The notes beneath the pieces were generated by a model. The model worked only from the letters and a program-made list of their open reading frames with translations, was not told where the DNA came from and searched no databases. Made by a program: the position numbers and the translations under genes. Below are positions 30,158-38,720 of a DNA stretch of 64,000 nucleotides, one piece after another (the stretch's first letter is position 1; every line of letters starts with the position of its first letter). Source of the stretch: Sulfuricurvum kujiense DSM 16994 (GTDB lineage: Bacteria > Campylobacterota > Campylobacteria > Campylobacterales > Sulfurimonadaceae); assembly GCF_000183725.1 (NCBI RefSeq), contig NC_014762.1, forward strand, positions 868,001 to 932,000. The letters run 5' to 3'.

Positions 30158-31987
30158 ATGAGCACTGAATATCTAAAAACAGATTATGAAAAACTAGCAT
30201 ATTTTGTAAATCTTTTAAAATCAAGAGCATCGGGTAAAAATGTATCTGAGAGAGAATATACAGAGCTTAGAGAAGAGCTTTTGTCAAATAAAATATTGCA
30301 GAGTGTATTGCCAACTTTTATAAAAACAAATGGGGAACTAAACTCTTTTTGGAGATTTATTAAAGATAAATTTTCTACTTATGATGAACGAACAGAATTT
30401 CTAACAAAAGAATTTGAACCAATTTTGCGAATGCTAGAAAATAGTCAAACTTCATTACCCGCACTACAAAAATATGCACACACCAAAGACTCTATAAAAC
30501 AAGAGCTAAAAGAGTATTTTATATCACATAATGTACTTTTAAATATATATGGAGAGTTTACACTTACAGACAAAAATATAGGAAATGGCGGTACATCAGA
30601 GGTTAAAGGCTTTGAGTTTGGTGGTAAACAGTATGCTATTAAGTTTTTACTTGAAGATGTATCACAAAAAGAGAGTCAAGCTTTCAAAAGATTTAAACAA
30701 GCTCATCTAAACTTAGTAGGTATCCAGCATAGCGGTGCAATTTTACCACAGTTGCATTTTGATGTTTTGAATATAGCACATATTAAAGTGCCTTATATCG
30801 TGATGCCAAGAGTTGAGCAGACACTGAAATCTTTTGTCAAAGAAAAAAAGAAAAAAGGTGAATTTTCGTTTGAGTTATTTGAGAAGATATTTGACAATTT
30901 GCTTCATATCATAGACTCTATACACTTGCTGAGTATTATCCATAGAGATATAAAACCTGAAAATATATTTTTATTTGAACGGAAATTTGTACTTGGTGAC
31001 TTTGATATTGCGAAGTTTGATAAGGATTTATATACTAAGCTTATAGAAACTAGTCCCACAGATAGATTGGCGAATTATCTTTTCTCCGCTCCCGAGCAAG
31101 TTAAGGTTGATACAGATGAATTAACTACAAGTGCAGATTGGTATGCTTTTGCTCAAGTACTTTATTGGATTATTACTGAAACTGCTCTAAGAGGACAATC
31201 AAAAATACAGTTAACTCATATTGATTCACGATATAGTAAATATGAAAGCTTGATAGCAAATCTTTTATCTGAAAATCCCCAAGATAGATTTAGCTCAAAA
31301 AATGAGATACTTGAGCATTTGGAGTCAAAAAAGAAATTAAGCCCAGATCAGATTTTATTAGAGTTTGAGGACATTATTTTTAAGCATATGAGTCATTTAG
31401 GACAAAGTGGACAAGGCTTTAAAAAGTTTGAGGATATTGACTCTATCAATGAAATCATGCAGGACTTGAAAAATGGAGAGTCGAGATTAAATTATTGGCT
31501 TTCGCAAGGCTACTCAGATTTAGGTATAAATAGAATAAAAAAGTTGGGTTTATGTGATAGATGTTGGCTAATTGGTTATAACGAAGTAAAAATAAAATCG
31601 ATATGGATATTTAAACATTATTACAACTTAGGATGTAGTTGCATAATAATAGAAACAGACAATTTAGAGTCAAGTGGAGTATATGAAATAAAACCAGAAT
31701 ATGTCAGTGAAGAGTTTGGATTGTTTAATGGACACTATATCAAGAGGGGTGAGGTTGATGTTGGCTGGGCTGAAATCGATGGCAAAAAAGTCAAGCTTAA
31801 TGGTAAAGCTGAAATAAGAGTACGAATCTTAAAAGAAGATATTTTTTTCTTAGCTCCTCAAAATGGACCATTGGTAAGGCATGATGGTATTATAGATAGT
31901 ATTTATAAAAGTTATCAAGAAGTTAAGGCTTTGAATGAACGATTACTTGAGCCTTTGAGCGGCATTAAGAAAAATATGGGTTATTGA
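30158..31987 (+). CDS. Hanks-type Ser/Thr protein kinase embedded in the type I RM locus
   Basis: 609 residues. A helical N-terminal region (1-130) precedes a complete kinase domain: glycine loop GNGGTSEV (142-149), ATP-binding Lys162 in YAIKF, catalytic loop HRDIKPEN (His262, Asp264, Lys266, Asn269), metal-binding Asp281 in a DFD variant of DFG, APE at 311-313 and ADWYAF near 326. The C-terminal 200 residues include a cysteine-containing segment (LCDRCWL, LGCSCI) and a beta-rich part of unknown function. No membrane segment. AAGGA lies before the ATG. It sits between hsdR and hsdM, and the composition matches the island. A role in phage defence or in controlling restriction is inference. Confidence 0.88.
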   Translation: MSTEYLKTDYEKLAYFVNLLKSRASGKNVSEREYTELREELLSNKILQSVLPTFIKTNGELNSFWRFIKDKFSTYDERTEFLTKEFEPILRMLENSQTSLPALQKYAHTKDSIKQELKEYFISHNVLLNIYGEFTLTDKNIGNGGTSEVKGFEFGGKQYAIKFLLEDVSQKESQAFKRFKQAHLNLVGIQHSGAILPQLHFDVLNIAHIKVPYIVMPRVEQTLKSFVKEKKKKGEFSFELFEKIFDNLLHIIDSIHLLSIIHRDIKPENIFLFERKFVLGDFDIAKFDKDLYTKLIETSPTDRLANYLFSAPEQVKVDTDELTTSADWYAFAQVLYWIITETALRGQSKIQLTHIDSRYSKYESLIANLLSENPQDRFSSKNEILEHLESKKKLSPDQILLEFEDIIFKHMSHLGQSGQGFKKFEDIDSINEIMQDLKNGESRLNYWLSQGYSDLGINRIKKLGLCDRCWLIGYNEVKIKSIWIFKHYYNLGCSCIIIETDNLESSGVYEIKPEYVSEEFGLFNGHYIKRGEVDVGWAEIDGKKVKLNGKAEIRVRILKEDIFFLAPQNGPLVRHDGIIDSIYKSYQEVKALNERLLEPLSGIKKNMGY

Positions 31988-32081
31988 TCCGTCATTCCTC
32001 ACTATCAAAGTTACTAGGTGATAGTAGAAATAAAGATGGTTCAAAAATTAATAAATTACCTATATTGATAAGGAACAATAA

Positions 32082-33569
32082 TTGGAATCAAAAATTAATC
32101 GAATAACCGACATCCTTAGACGGGATGACGGTATCAGTGGTGCGATGCACTATACGGAGCAAATTAGTTGGATACTATTTTTAAAATTTCTCAATGATCT
32201 CGAAGACTCAAAAGCAGATGAAGCATTACTTATCGGTAAAGACTACAACTATATTTTAGATGATAAATTCAAATGGAGCAATTGGGCGGTTCCAAAAGTA
32301 AATGGGAAAATCGATCTCATCAATGCTAAAAGCGGAGCTGATCTACTGGATTTCGTAAACAAAGAGCTATTTTCGTATCTTAAGGGATTCAAAAACATTA
32401 CTGAAGACCCAAAATCGATCAAATATAAAATCGGTGCAATTTTTGAATACTTAGACAACCGTATCGCAAATGGTCATACTATCAGAGAGATATTGGATAT
32501 TATCGATGAGTTAGACTTCCACAACCAATCCGATCTTTTTCAACTCTCAATCATTTATGAAAAACTGCTCAAGGACATGGGAAGTGATGGTGGAAACAGT
32601 GGGGAGTTTTATACTCCTCGTCCACTTATCAAAGTAATGACGGATGTGGTTAATCCACAAGTCGGACAAACGATCTATGACCCTGCTGTAGGGAGTTGTG
32701 GATTTTTAATCGAAGCGTATAACCATATTCGATATCTCGATGCAAAAGAGAATAAACAACGAGATATATCTGTAAATCAGTTAAAATTTTTGAGCGAAGA
32801 TACATTTTTCGGAAATGAGAAAACACCATTGTCCTATGTCATGGGTGTTATGAATATGATTCTACATGGAATCGAATCCCCGAATATCTCTAAGACCAAT
32901 ACGCTGACCAAAGATATCCGAGGGCTAGAAGAAAAAGATCGTTACGATATTATCCTAGCAAATCCACCATTCGGTGGAAAAGAAAAAGAACAAATTCAAC
33001 AAAATTTCCCTATCAAGTCCAATGCTACAGAGCTACTATTTTTACAACATATGATGAATAGTTTAAAAGTAAATGGAAGATGTGGTGTAGTAATTCCAGA
33101 GGGTGTTTTATTCCAAACTAATAATGCGTTCCAAGCGGTCAAACAAGAGCTTTTAGAACGTTTTAATGTTCACACGATACTTAGTTTGCCATCAGGGGTG
33201 TTTTTGCCGTACAGTGGCGTTAAAACGAATGTCATCTTTTTCGATAGAAACGGATCAACATCGGATATATTTTATTACGAAGTCAATCCATTATCAAAAC
33301 TCACAAAGAATAAGCCTATTACCTATGATCACTTCACCGAATTTTTAGCCGTATGGAAAGAGAGAAAGATTACTGACAACAGTTGGATAGTAAATATTAA
33401 CGATATCAAAGATTTTGATATATCGGCAAAAAATCCAAATCGAAATGAAACCATCGATCATAAATCACCGATTGAATTGGTGGAAAATATCAAACTTAAC
33501 AATGAAGAAATCAATGATTTGATGAATGAGATTGAAGCGATATTGATAGGAAAAGATATTAATGAGTGA
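32082..33569 (+). CDS. hsdM: Type I DNA methyltransferase M subunit
   Basis: N6-adenine methyltransferase subunit that pairs with HsdS for modification and with HsdR for restriction. HsdM_N helical domain in residues 1-140, then the methyltransferase domain with the SAM-binding motif DPAVGSCGFL (a variant of the common DPaCGTGGFL) and the catalytic ILANPPFGG with Asn294. The 495 residues are full length. Translation starts at TTG 32082, with AAGGA eight bases upstream. The last eight bases overlap hsdS. Confidence 0.94.
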   Translation: MESKINRITDILRRDDGISGAMHYTEQISWILFLKFLNDLEDSKADEALLIGKDYNYILDDKFKWSNWAVPKVNGKIDLINAKSGADLLDFVNKELFSYLKGFKNITEDPKSIKYKIGAIFEYLDNRIANGHTIREILDIIDELDFHNQSDLFQLSIIYEKLLKDMGSDGGNSGEFYTPRPLIKVMTDVVNPQVGQTIYDPAVGSCGFLIEAYNHIRYLDAKENKQRDISVNQLKFLSEDTFFGNEKTPLSYVMGVMNMILHGIESPNISKTNTLTKDIRGLEEKDRYDIILANPPFGGKEKEQIQQNFPIKSNATELLFLQHMMNSLKVNGRCGVVIPEGVLFQTNNAFQAVKQELLERFNVHTILSLPSGVFLPYSGVKTNVIFFDRNGSTSDIFYYEVNPLSKLTKNKPITYDHFTEFLAVWKERKITDNSWIVNINDIKDFDISAKNPNRNETIDHKSPIELVENIKLNNEEINDLMNEIEAILIGKDINE

Positions 33570-34782
33570 GTTATATGAACTTCCGAATGGGTGGGTATAT
33601 AAACAATTAGATGAAATTGTATTCAGAATGCACCAAGGGGTAAATACTGCTGCAGATAAAGTTGAATTTTATTCTGATGGTTATCCTATTATTCAGAGTA
33701 GAAATATTACTTCTGGTGAATTACATTTTGAGAACATTAAGTATGTTAATGAAGAAGATTGGAATTTATATGAAAAAAAATACAAACCAAAAATAAATGA
33801 TATTTTATTGTCAAATATTGGAACAATTGGTAAAAGTATTATTGTAAATCAAAATGATAATTTTTTAATTCATTGGAATATATTTTTGATTGAACCACAG
33901 ACAGAGCTTGTATCAGCTCAGTTTTTGAAAGTATTTTTAGATAAATTAGATAATGATAGTTACTATGATCAATTTTTAAAAGGTGCTACAGTAAAATTTG
34001 TAAGTAAAAAGAATTTAGCATCTACTTTAATTCCGCTTCCGCCACTCCAAGAACAGCAACGAATTGTTTCAAAACTCGATTCACTTTTCGAAAAAATCGA
34101 TAAAGCAATCTCTCTTCATCAGAAAAATATTGATGAAGCTGATGTGTTTATGGGAAGTGTTTTGAATGAAGTTTTTGAGGAGATGGATGGTCAATACAAA
34201 AAAGAAAAACTAGAGAAATTTGACCGAAAAATGTCTGCTGGTGGGACTCCTTTGCGGGCAAAAAATGAATATTGGGATGATGGCACAATCGAATGGTTTA
34301 GTTCTGGAGAGTTGAATCAACAATTTACATTACCAGCAAAAGAACGAATAACTGACGAAGGTCTTAAAAATTCATCAGCAAAGCTTTTTTCTAAAGGTAC
34401 ATTATTAATTGGTATGTACGATACTGCCGCAATGAAAATGTCCATATTGCATACTGATGGTAGCTGTAATCAAGCAATCGTTGGAATCAAACCAAATGAA
34501 GATGAATTAAACATATTCTTTTTGAAATATCAACTAGAATATTTAAAACCAAAGATTTTAGAAGAACGTCAAGGTGTTCGTCAACAAAACCTTAACTTAT
34601 CAAAAATTAAAAATGTTGAGATCGAACTTCCTCCACTTCCAATCCAACAAAAAGTTGTAGTTTATTTAGATTCTGTATCCGAAAAAATGGAAAAAGTTAA
34701 AACGATTCAAAAAGAAAAAATGGAAAGTCTCAAAGCGTTGAAAGCGTCTATCTTGGATAAAGCGTTTAGGGGTGAGTTGTAA
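33562..34782 (+). CDS. hsdS: Type I restriction-modification specificity subunit
   Basis: DNA-recognition subunit of 406 residues with two target-recognition domains. TRD1 spans about 5-150 and ends before the conserved helix PLPPLQEQQRIVSKLDSLFEKI. TRD2 spans about 215-355 and ends before PPLPIQQKVVVYLD and a long helix finishing KALKASILDKAFRGEL. It overlaps hsdM by eight bases upstream, and its stop overlaps the next gene by one base (TAATG). The recognition sequence cannot be predicted by eye. Confidence 0.94.
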   Translation: MSELYELPNGWVYKQLDEIVFRMHQGVNTAADKVEFYSDGYPIIQSRNITSGELHFENIKYVNEEDWNLYEKKYKPKINDILLSNIGTIGKSIIVNQNDNFLIHWNIFLIEPQTELVSAQFLKVFLDKLDNDSYYDQFLKGATVKFVSKKNLASTLIPLPPLQEQQRIVSKLDSLFEKIDKAISLHQKNIDEADVFMGSVLNEVFEEMDGQYKKEKLEKFDRKMSAGGTPLRAKNEYWDDGTIEWFSSGELNQQFTLPAKERITDEGLKNSSAKLFSKGTLLIGMYDTAAMKMSILHTDGSCNQAIVGIKPNEDELNIFFLKYQLEYLKPKILEERQGVRQQNLNLSKIKNVEIELPPLPIQQKVVVYLDSVSEKMEKVKTIQKEKMESLKALKASILDKAFRGEL

Positions 34783-35315
34783 TGGATTTGAATGCTATCG
34801 GAATAGGTGCTATCATAGGCGCAACAGTTGTTGCAGGGACTAATTTGTATATCTTCATACACAATGGTAAAAAAGCTGAGATAAAAGAGCGCATAGAGAA
34901 GCTATATAGTCCGTTATATGAGTATTATTTAGAAAATATGAGATATGGGTCAGAGGAGCCATATAATAACTTTCTAGCACTCAAGAAGATATACATAAAA
35001 AACAGCATCTACGCATCTGATATATTAAAAGAACTTTTTGATGAGGTTCTTGATAAAGAATCAGAGTTTATGGAATTACCCGAAAATGAACGAGCTATAA
35101 AAATGGATGAAATACTTTTCAGAGATGACAAAGATCAAGAAAATGCTTTCAAGAATATGATGACTAGAATTGGTGGCTGGATAGATAGAGAGCATGATGA
35201 ACTACAGATATATTATGCAAAAGGGCTGATAGGGCGATTTTTTTGGAGACTTGAAATAAACAATAACTCTTCTTATGCCAGAGGAGCTTTACCTGCGGGA
35301 CGTAGCTTTTCATAA
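34782..35315 (+). CDS. Small membrane-anchored protein of unknown function after hsdS
   Basis: 177 residues with one N-terminal membrane segment (about 7-27), then a basic and acidic helical domain (KKAEIKERIEKLYSPLYEYY). No family is recognised. The ATG overlaps the hsdS stop, so it belongs to the hsd operon and is probably translated with it. The last 14 residues (SYARGALPAGRSFS) differ in style from the rest and are encoded by locally G+C-richer DNA, which may be a replaced 3' end or a small palindromic insert. A membrane partner for the kinase or RM system is possible but unproven. Confidence 0.65.
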   Translation: MDLNAIGIGAIIGATVVAGTNLYIFIHNGKKAEIKERIEKLYSPLYEYYLENMRYGSEEPYNNFLALKKIYIKNSIYASDILKELFDEVLDKESEFMELPENERAIKMDEILFRDDKDQENAFKNMMTRIGGWIDREHDELQIYYAKGLIGRFFWRLEINNNSSYARGALPAGRSFS

Positions 35316-35593
35316 TATTGGAATGATCCCCGTTTTATAGACACATTAGTTTTCCGCTAACACCTCAAAGTTTATAACCATTCAAATCAGTTGATTGTGT
35401 CAAATTTGCTGCTTGATTATCTATCTTTATACAAAAAAATCTCTCATTCTTATATTGAAAAAAGTGTTTAAGTTAGTACAAAAATTGCTAAAAATATCAA
35501 TTTTGATGCAATTTGATGCAAAAAAAACTACACAAAAACTTCACATATTTTTTTTATGATATACTTGAAACTCCGATAAATAGGGTATTTAAA
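35316..35593 (+). other. Non-coding right border of the hsd island
   Basis: 278 A+T-rich bases with no gene that I can support. It contains the right-hand copies of both border modules seen at 27493-27640, and a short tandem TTTGATGCAATTTGATGCAA at about 35502-35521. Normal base composition resumes at about 35600, inside the mutS7 remnant. Confidence 0.6.
35431..35546 (+). repeat. Right border repeat of the hsd island
   Basis: Module 2 (from 35431) followed by module 1 (35526-35546). Module 1 matches 27493-27513 over 21 bases without a mismatch; module 2 is an imperfect match to 27545-27640. Together with the mutS7 remnant just downstream, these define the island borders. Confidence 0.65.
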
Positions 35594-35749
35594 ATGAAAA
35601 AAAATTATCGCTACAACCTCATTCCGCTGTGTGCCAAACACCACCGTTTGGTTCATGAGGGGAAAATTGCCATCCACGGATTTGTGATGAGCGAGGACGG
35701 TTTACGGCTGAGTTACAGCGAAAATACAACACTAAAGGATGATCTGTGA
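35594..35749 (+). pseudogene. Remnant copy of the mutS7 3' end (second half of the HNH domain)
   Basis: 51 codons from an ATG in [16 protein letters not shown] to the stop at 35749. It matches the last residues of the intact MutS7 (Asn937 onward: [31 protein letters not shown]) but differs at many third positions and several residues, so it is a diverged copy, not a recent duplicate. The CxxC half of the HNH is missing. Its stop overlaps the GTG start of the next gene, which suggests this is the original chromosomal 3' end, left behind when the island arrived. Confidence 0.85.
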
Positions 35750-36069
35750 GCGTATTACTCGAATTTGCGATGTTTCCGACCAGCGATGAGTGCCGGAAGG
35801 GTGCTTCCGTATCGCATCAGGTGGCTAAAATCATCGATATGATCGATCAAAGCGGATTGGCTTATCAACTCACCCCGATGGGGACGATCGTTGAGTGTGA
35901 GAGTGTTAAAGAGGCTCTCAGTGTGGTTGAGCGTTCGTATGAACAGCTAGCGGGATGCGAGAGAGTGTATTCGACGATCAAACTGGATATCCGAGAGGGA
36001 AAACTCGGACGTTTAAAAGGGAAAATCGATTCGGTGGAGTCCAAAATCGGTCGAAAAATCAACCAATAA
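35746..36069 (+). CDS. MTH1187-family thiamine-binding protein
   Basis: 107-residue cytoplasmic protein of the MTH1187/YkoF-like (DUF77) family, which binds thiamine-like ligands. Family features: the start SVLLEFAMFPT, the VAKIIDMIDQSGLAYQLTPMGTIVE segment, and a C-terminal RLKGKIDSVESKIG. It begins with GTG overlapping the stop of the mutS7 remnant (GTGA), so it was probably coupled to mutS7 before the island came in. Now it may lack its native promoter. Confidence 0.85.
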   Translation: MSVLLEFAMFPTSDECRKGASVSHQVAKIIDMIDQSGLAYQLTPMGTIVECESVKEALSVVERSYEQLAGCERVYSTIKLDIREGKLGRLKGKIDSVESKIGRKINQ

Positions 36070-36071
36070 CC

Positions 36072-36485
36072 TTACGCCATCACTTTGTGAAGCGGGCGGG
36101 CGTACGGCTGGATGAGCTGCGAATAGATTTTCGGTATATCGAGGATCGAAATCATCTCATTTCCGAAATCCTCCGGATTGTCCGGGATAATGACCGCTTT
36201 GGTCAATGAATTTTCATTTTTCAATACATTGCTGTAGTGGCTGATCGAGCGGAACGGAATTTCAGGGCTGCTATAGATCGCATCGACGGCAAATCCGAGA
36301 TACACCACCTGTTTTTCAATGACGGTTTTGACGAGGACAATCGTTTCGATCTTTTTGTCGTATTTTATCTCCATCCCGAGCAGTTTTGCCACTGAGATGA
36401 CACTTACCATCCGCTTGTCATAACTGATGACTCCCAGATTGTATTCACTGGCGTGCAGGATGGAGGTAAGCTCCTGATGCGCCAG
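36072..36485 (-). pseudogene. C-terminal part of a CheW domain, cut off by an in-frame TAG
   Basis: 137 codons continuing, without a frame change, the preceding 738-residue ORF after a TAG at 36486-36488. The residues (LAHQELTSILHASEYNLGVISY, then VSVISVAKLLGM and a vicinal beta-rich part) complete the CheW-like domain begun upstream. A new start at 36410 would omit a third of the domain, so a separate protein is unlikely. Either the gene is broken, the stop is read through, or the base is an error. Confidence 0.7.
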
Positions 36486-38702
36486 CTAGCAGACGACGTT
36501 TTTGGATTCAACCGCAAAAAGCGATCCGCCAACGAAGAAGGTCGAAATCTCGCACGTCTCTTCGGTGCCGTTCGGTTTCGGATAGGTGTAGACCCGTTGG
36601 GCCGGAGCTTCACAATCTAGCGCCTGAACTTCACCGATAGGACGGTAGAGGAGGGCGATGATATCGTTGTCGTACCCGTCGCTTTGTTTGTATTCTCTGT
36701 ATCCGTTGGAGCAGGTTGCGCCGAGTGCGTAATAGATTCCATTGAACGGGAGAATCTGCGCGTCGCTTTGTCCCGGCGTGAGTTCCAAAATCGATACCGG
36801 AAGATTGAGTACCTCACCTACGCTGATCTCAGTAGTGGTGGTAGAGATAACACGGCCGCTGCGATCGATGAATAGAGCAAACATTCCCTCAGGGATATTA
36901 TGATGTTCATCTTTGGGAAGGGTATCGTGCAGCATCGCTTCAAACTGCGATTCCGCATCAAAGACGATTCCGATACCGCCGACGTTCTCTTCTTTGAAAT
37001 TGCGGATACAGGCATTATAGATATAGGTAGAGCGGTTGGAATAATAGGGACTTGGTTCAAACGTGGATACGACGTAATCCTGCGTCGTTTTCAGATCAAG
37101 AGTCTCCATCGCCCATGAATAACCTACTTTTTTGCCGATAATCGCATTGTCGGACGGGTTGGAAACGGCGATGATCGTCCCCTCTCGATCGTAAATGAAC
37201 ATGGTGCTGTAAACGGTATAGAGTCCGTTGATGTAGCCCAGTATGGAGTTCATCTTTTCTCGGTTTTCGTCGCTGATGTTGATATGGGACAAACATTCGC
37301 GAAAGGTTGTCGTCAGTGCCCACCATCGGCAGTCGTTCGCCCGCTCATAGAGATTGCGGTCCATGATATCGATTGCAAGAGAGGATTGGAATTTCAAATC
37401 CTCAAGATACTGGATCAGCATGGCGCTGTTGAGGTTGGCGACGGTATGATCAAAAACCCGTTTCGTCTCTTCCCCGGTTTTCGATATTTCGGAGAGGAGC
37501 GCTTTGGTAAACGGGCTTTCATGCCCGACTGCGTTGGCGATTTGGACGTTTCCGTTCCAGACGGTAATATCGAGTTCGCTTTGGATTTTTTTGGCTTTTT
37601 CCAAAATATCTTTCAGCTCTTGGGGATAGTAGGCTTGAGCATTGGCGACCGAATTGAACAGCTCATTTTTTAGAAATGATGGACGGGAAGAGGAACGGAA
37701 TGCCAAATGCAGCGGTACCATAGCGTGTCCGATCCATCCGCTACCGTTATACCCTTGATACCCCGTCGTTTTTACCGCCTGATAGAGATACTCGAAACCG
37801 GCATAGTAGGTTTGATGATCCGCATTGTTACGCGGAGAGAGATAGGAACCTACCGGAACATGATGTCCCGATGACGAGGCGATAACCTCTCCTTCATGAC
37901 TGAGCAGTTCCAATGCGATATAGGGATTTTCCCGTGTCAGTTTTCGAAAAATACTTTGGAGTTCGTTCTCAAACCGGAAAATGAGGCACAGTACGCCGAT
38001 CGGCTCTTCGGTTTGCGGATTGCAGACACGGTAAGAGTAGATCAGCGAGGGTTTGTTATGGTTAAGGTCGCTGCTGCGGTAGTTTTCGACATATCCCTGG
38101 TAGGTTCGAAGCGATTCTTGGATCAACGGATCTTTTGAGTGGGTGATCGGGTTGGCGGCATCGAGCTGTACGAGCACTTTTCCTTTGGTATCGAGAAGAA
38201 TGATATTTTCATACACGCTGTATTTGGCGACGTATTCTCGAAAACGCTCGGTCAACGCCTCTTTTTTCTTGATTTTAATTTCACGCATCTCTTCGGATGC
38301 GGACATATCGGCAGAGTTTAAAAAGAGTAGATAATCGCGGATATCATCATCGGTAGCCAAAAATCCGATATCGGCGGTACGTTCGAACAGGTTACGAATC
38401 AGGATATCGATGGCTGTTTGCGCTTTGGATTCGAGTTCATTAAGGCTTTTGTTAAACGTCTCTTCGATCAGGCGCAATAACGGCTCATCGAGCAGGTCTT
38501 CAAACGCTTTTCGCGTTTCGCTTGTATCCATTCCGATATTGGACATGGAACCGAGCAGAGTCAGTAAATCCCATTTGCCTGATAAGGTACTCATATTCTT
38601 TTCGAAATTTTGAACATCGGACATATACTTAATTAGATGATTGCGTTGCACGATAGCTCCATAAAGGGATATAGTAAATATGAGTGACAGTATAAAGAGC
38701 AA
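36486..38702 (-). CDS. Tandem Cache-domain receptor fused to a CheW domain (truncated by TAG)
   Basis: 738 residues. One N-terminal membrane segment (about 2-20), then two similar Cache-type sensor units, one around residues 150-290 (YENIILLDTKGKVLVQLDAA, EVIASSSGHHVPVG) and one around 485-660 (STMFIYDREGTIIAVSNPSD, FALFIDRSGRVISTTTTE). A CheW domain starts near 715 (STFFVGGSLFAVESKNVV) and is interrupted by TAG. The start appears to be TTG at 38702. The layout suggests an extracytoplasmic ligand sensor docking to the chemotaxis array, but with a single visible membrane span the topology is unclear. Chemotaxis function would need the whole CheW domain. Confidence 0.75.
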   Translation of the reverse strand: MLFILSLIFTISLYGAIVQRNHLIKYMSDVQNFEKNMSTLSGKWDLLTLLGSMSNIGMDTSETRKAFEDLLDEPLLRLIEETFNKSLNELESKAQTAIDILIRNLFERTADIGFLATDDDIRDYLLFLNSADMSASEEMREIKIKKKEALTERFREYVAKYSVYENIILLDTKGKVLVQLDAANPITHSKDPLIQESLRTYQGYVENYRSSDLNHNKPSLIYSYRVCNPQTEEPIGVLCLIFRFENELQSIFRKLTRENPYIALELLSHEGEVIASSSGHHVPVGSYLSPRNNADHQTYYAGFEYLYQAVKTTGYQGYNGSGWIGHAMVPLHLAFRSSSRPSFLKNELFNSVANAQAYYPQELKDILEKAKKIQSELDITVWNGNVQIANAVGHESPFTKALLSEISKTGEETKRVFDHTVANLNSAMLIQYLEDLKFQSSLAIDIMDRNLYERANDCRWWALTTTFRECLSHINISDENREKMNSILGYINGLYTVYSTMFIYDREGTIIAVSNPSDNAIIGKKVGYSWAMETLDLKTTQDYVVSTFEPSPYYSNRSTYIYNACIRNFKEENVGGIGIVFDAESQFEAMLHDTLPKDEHHNIPEGMFALFIDRSGRVISTTTTEISVGEVLNLPVSILELTPGQSDAQILPFNGIYYALGATCSNGYREYKQSDGYDNDIIALLYRPIGEVQALDCEAPAQRVYTYPKPNGTEETCEISTFFVGGSLFAVESKNVVC

Positions 38703-38720
38703 TCGAACGAAAAATAGTAC

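Noticed and set aside
35513-35593. Longer ORF before the mutS7 remnant
   Set aside because: The codons up to 35593 come from the A+T-rich border repeat and have no match to MutS7; the homology starts just after the ATG at 35594.
36072-36410. Independent small CheW-like gene on the minus strand
   Set aside because: It is in the same frame as the large upstream ORF, separated only by TAG, and lacks the first strands of the CheW fold.
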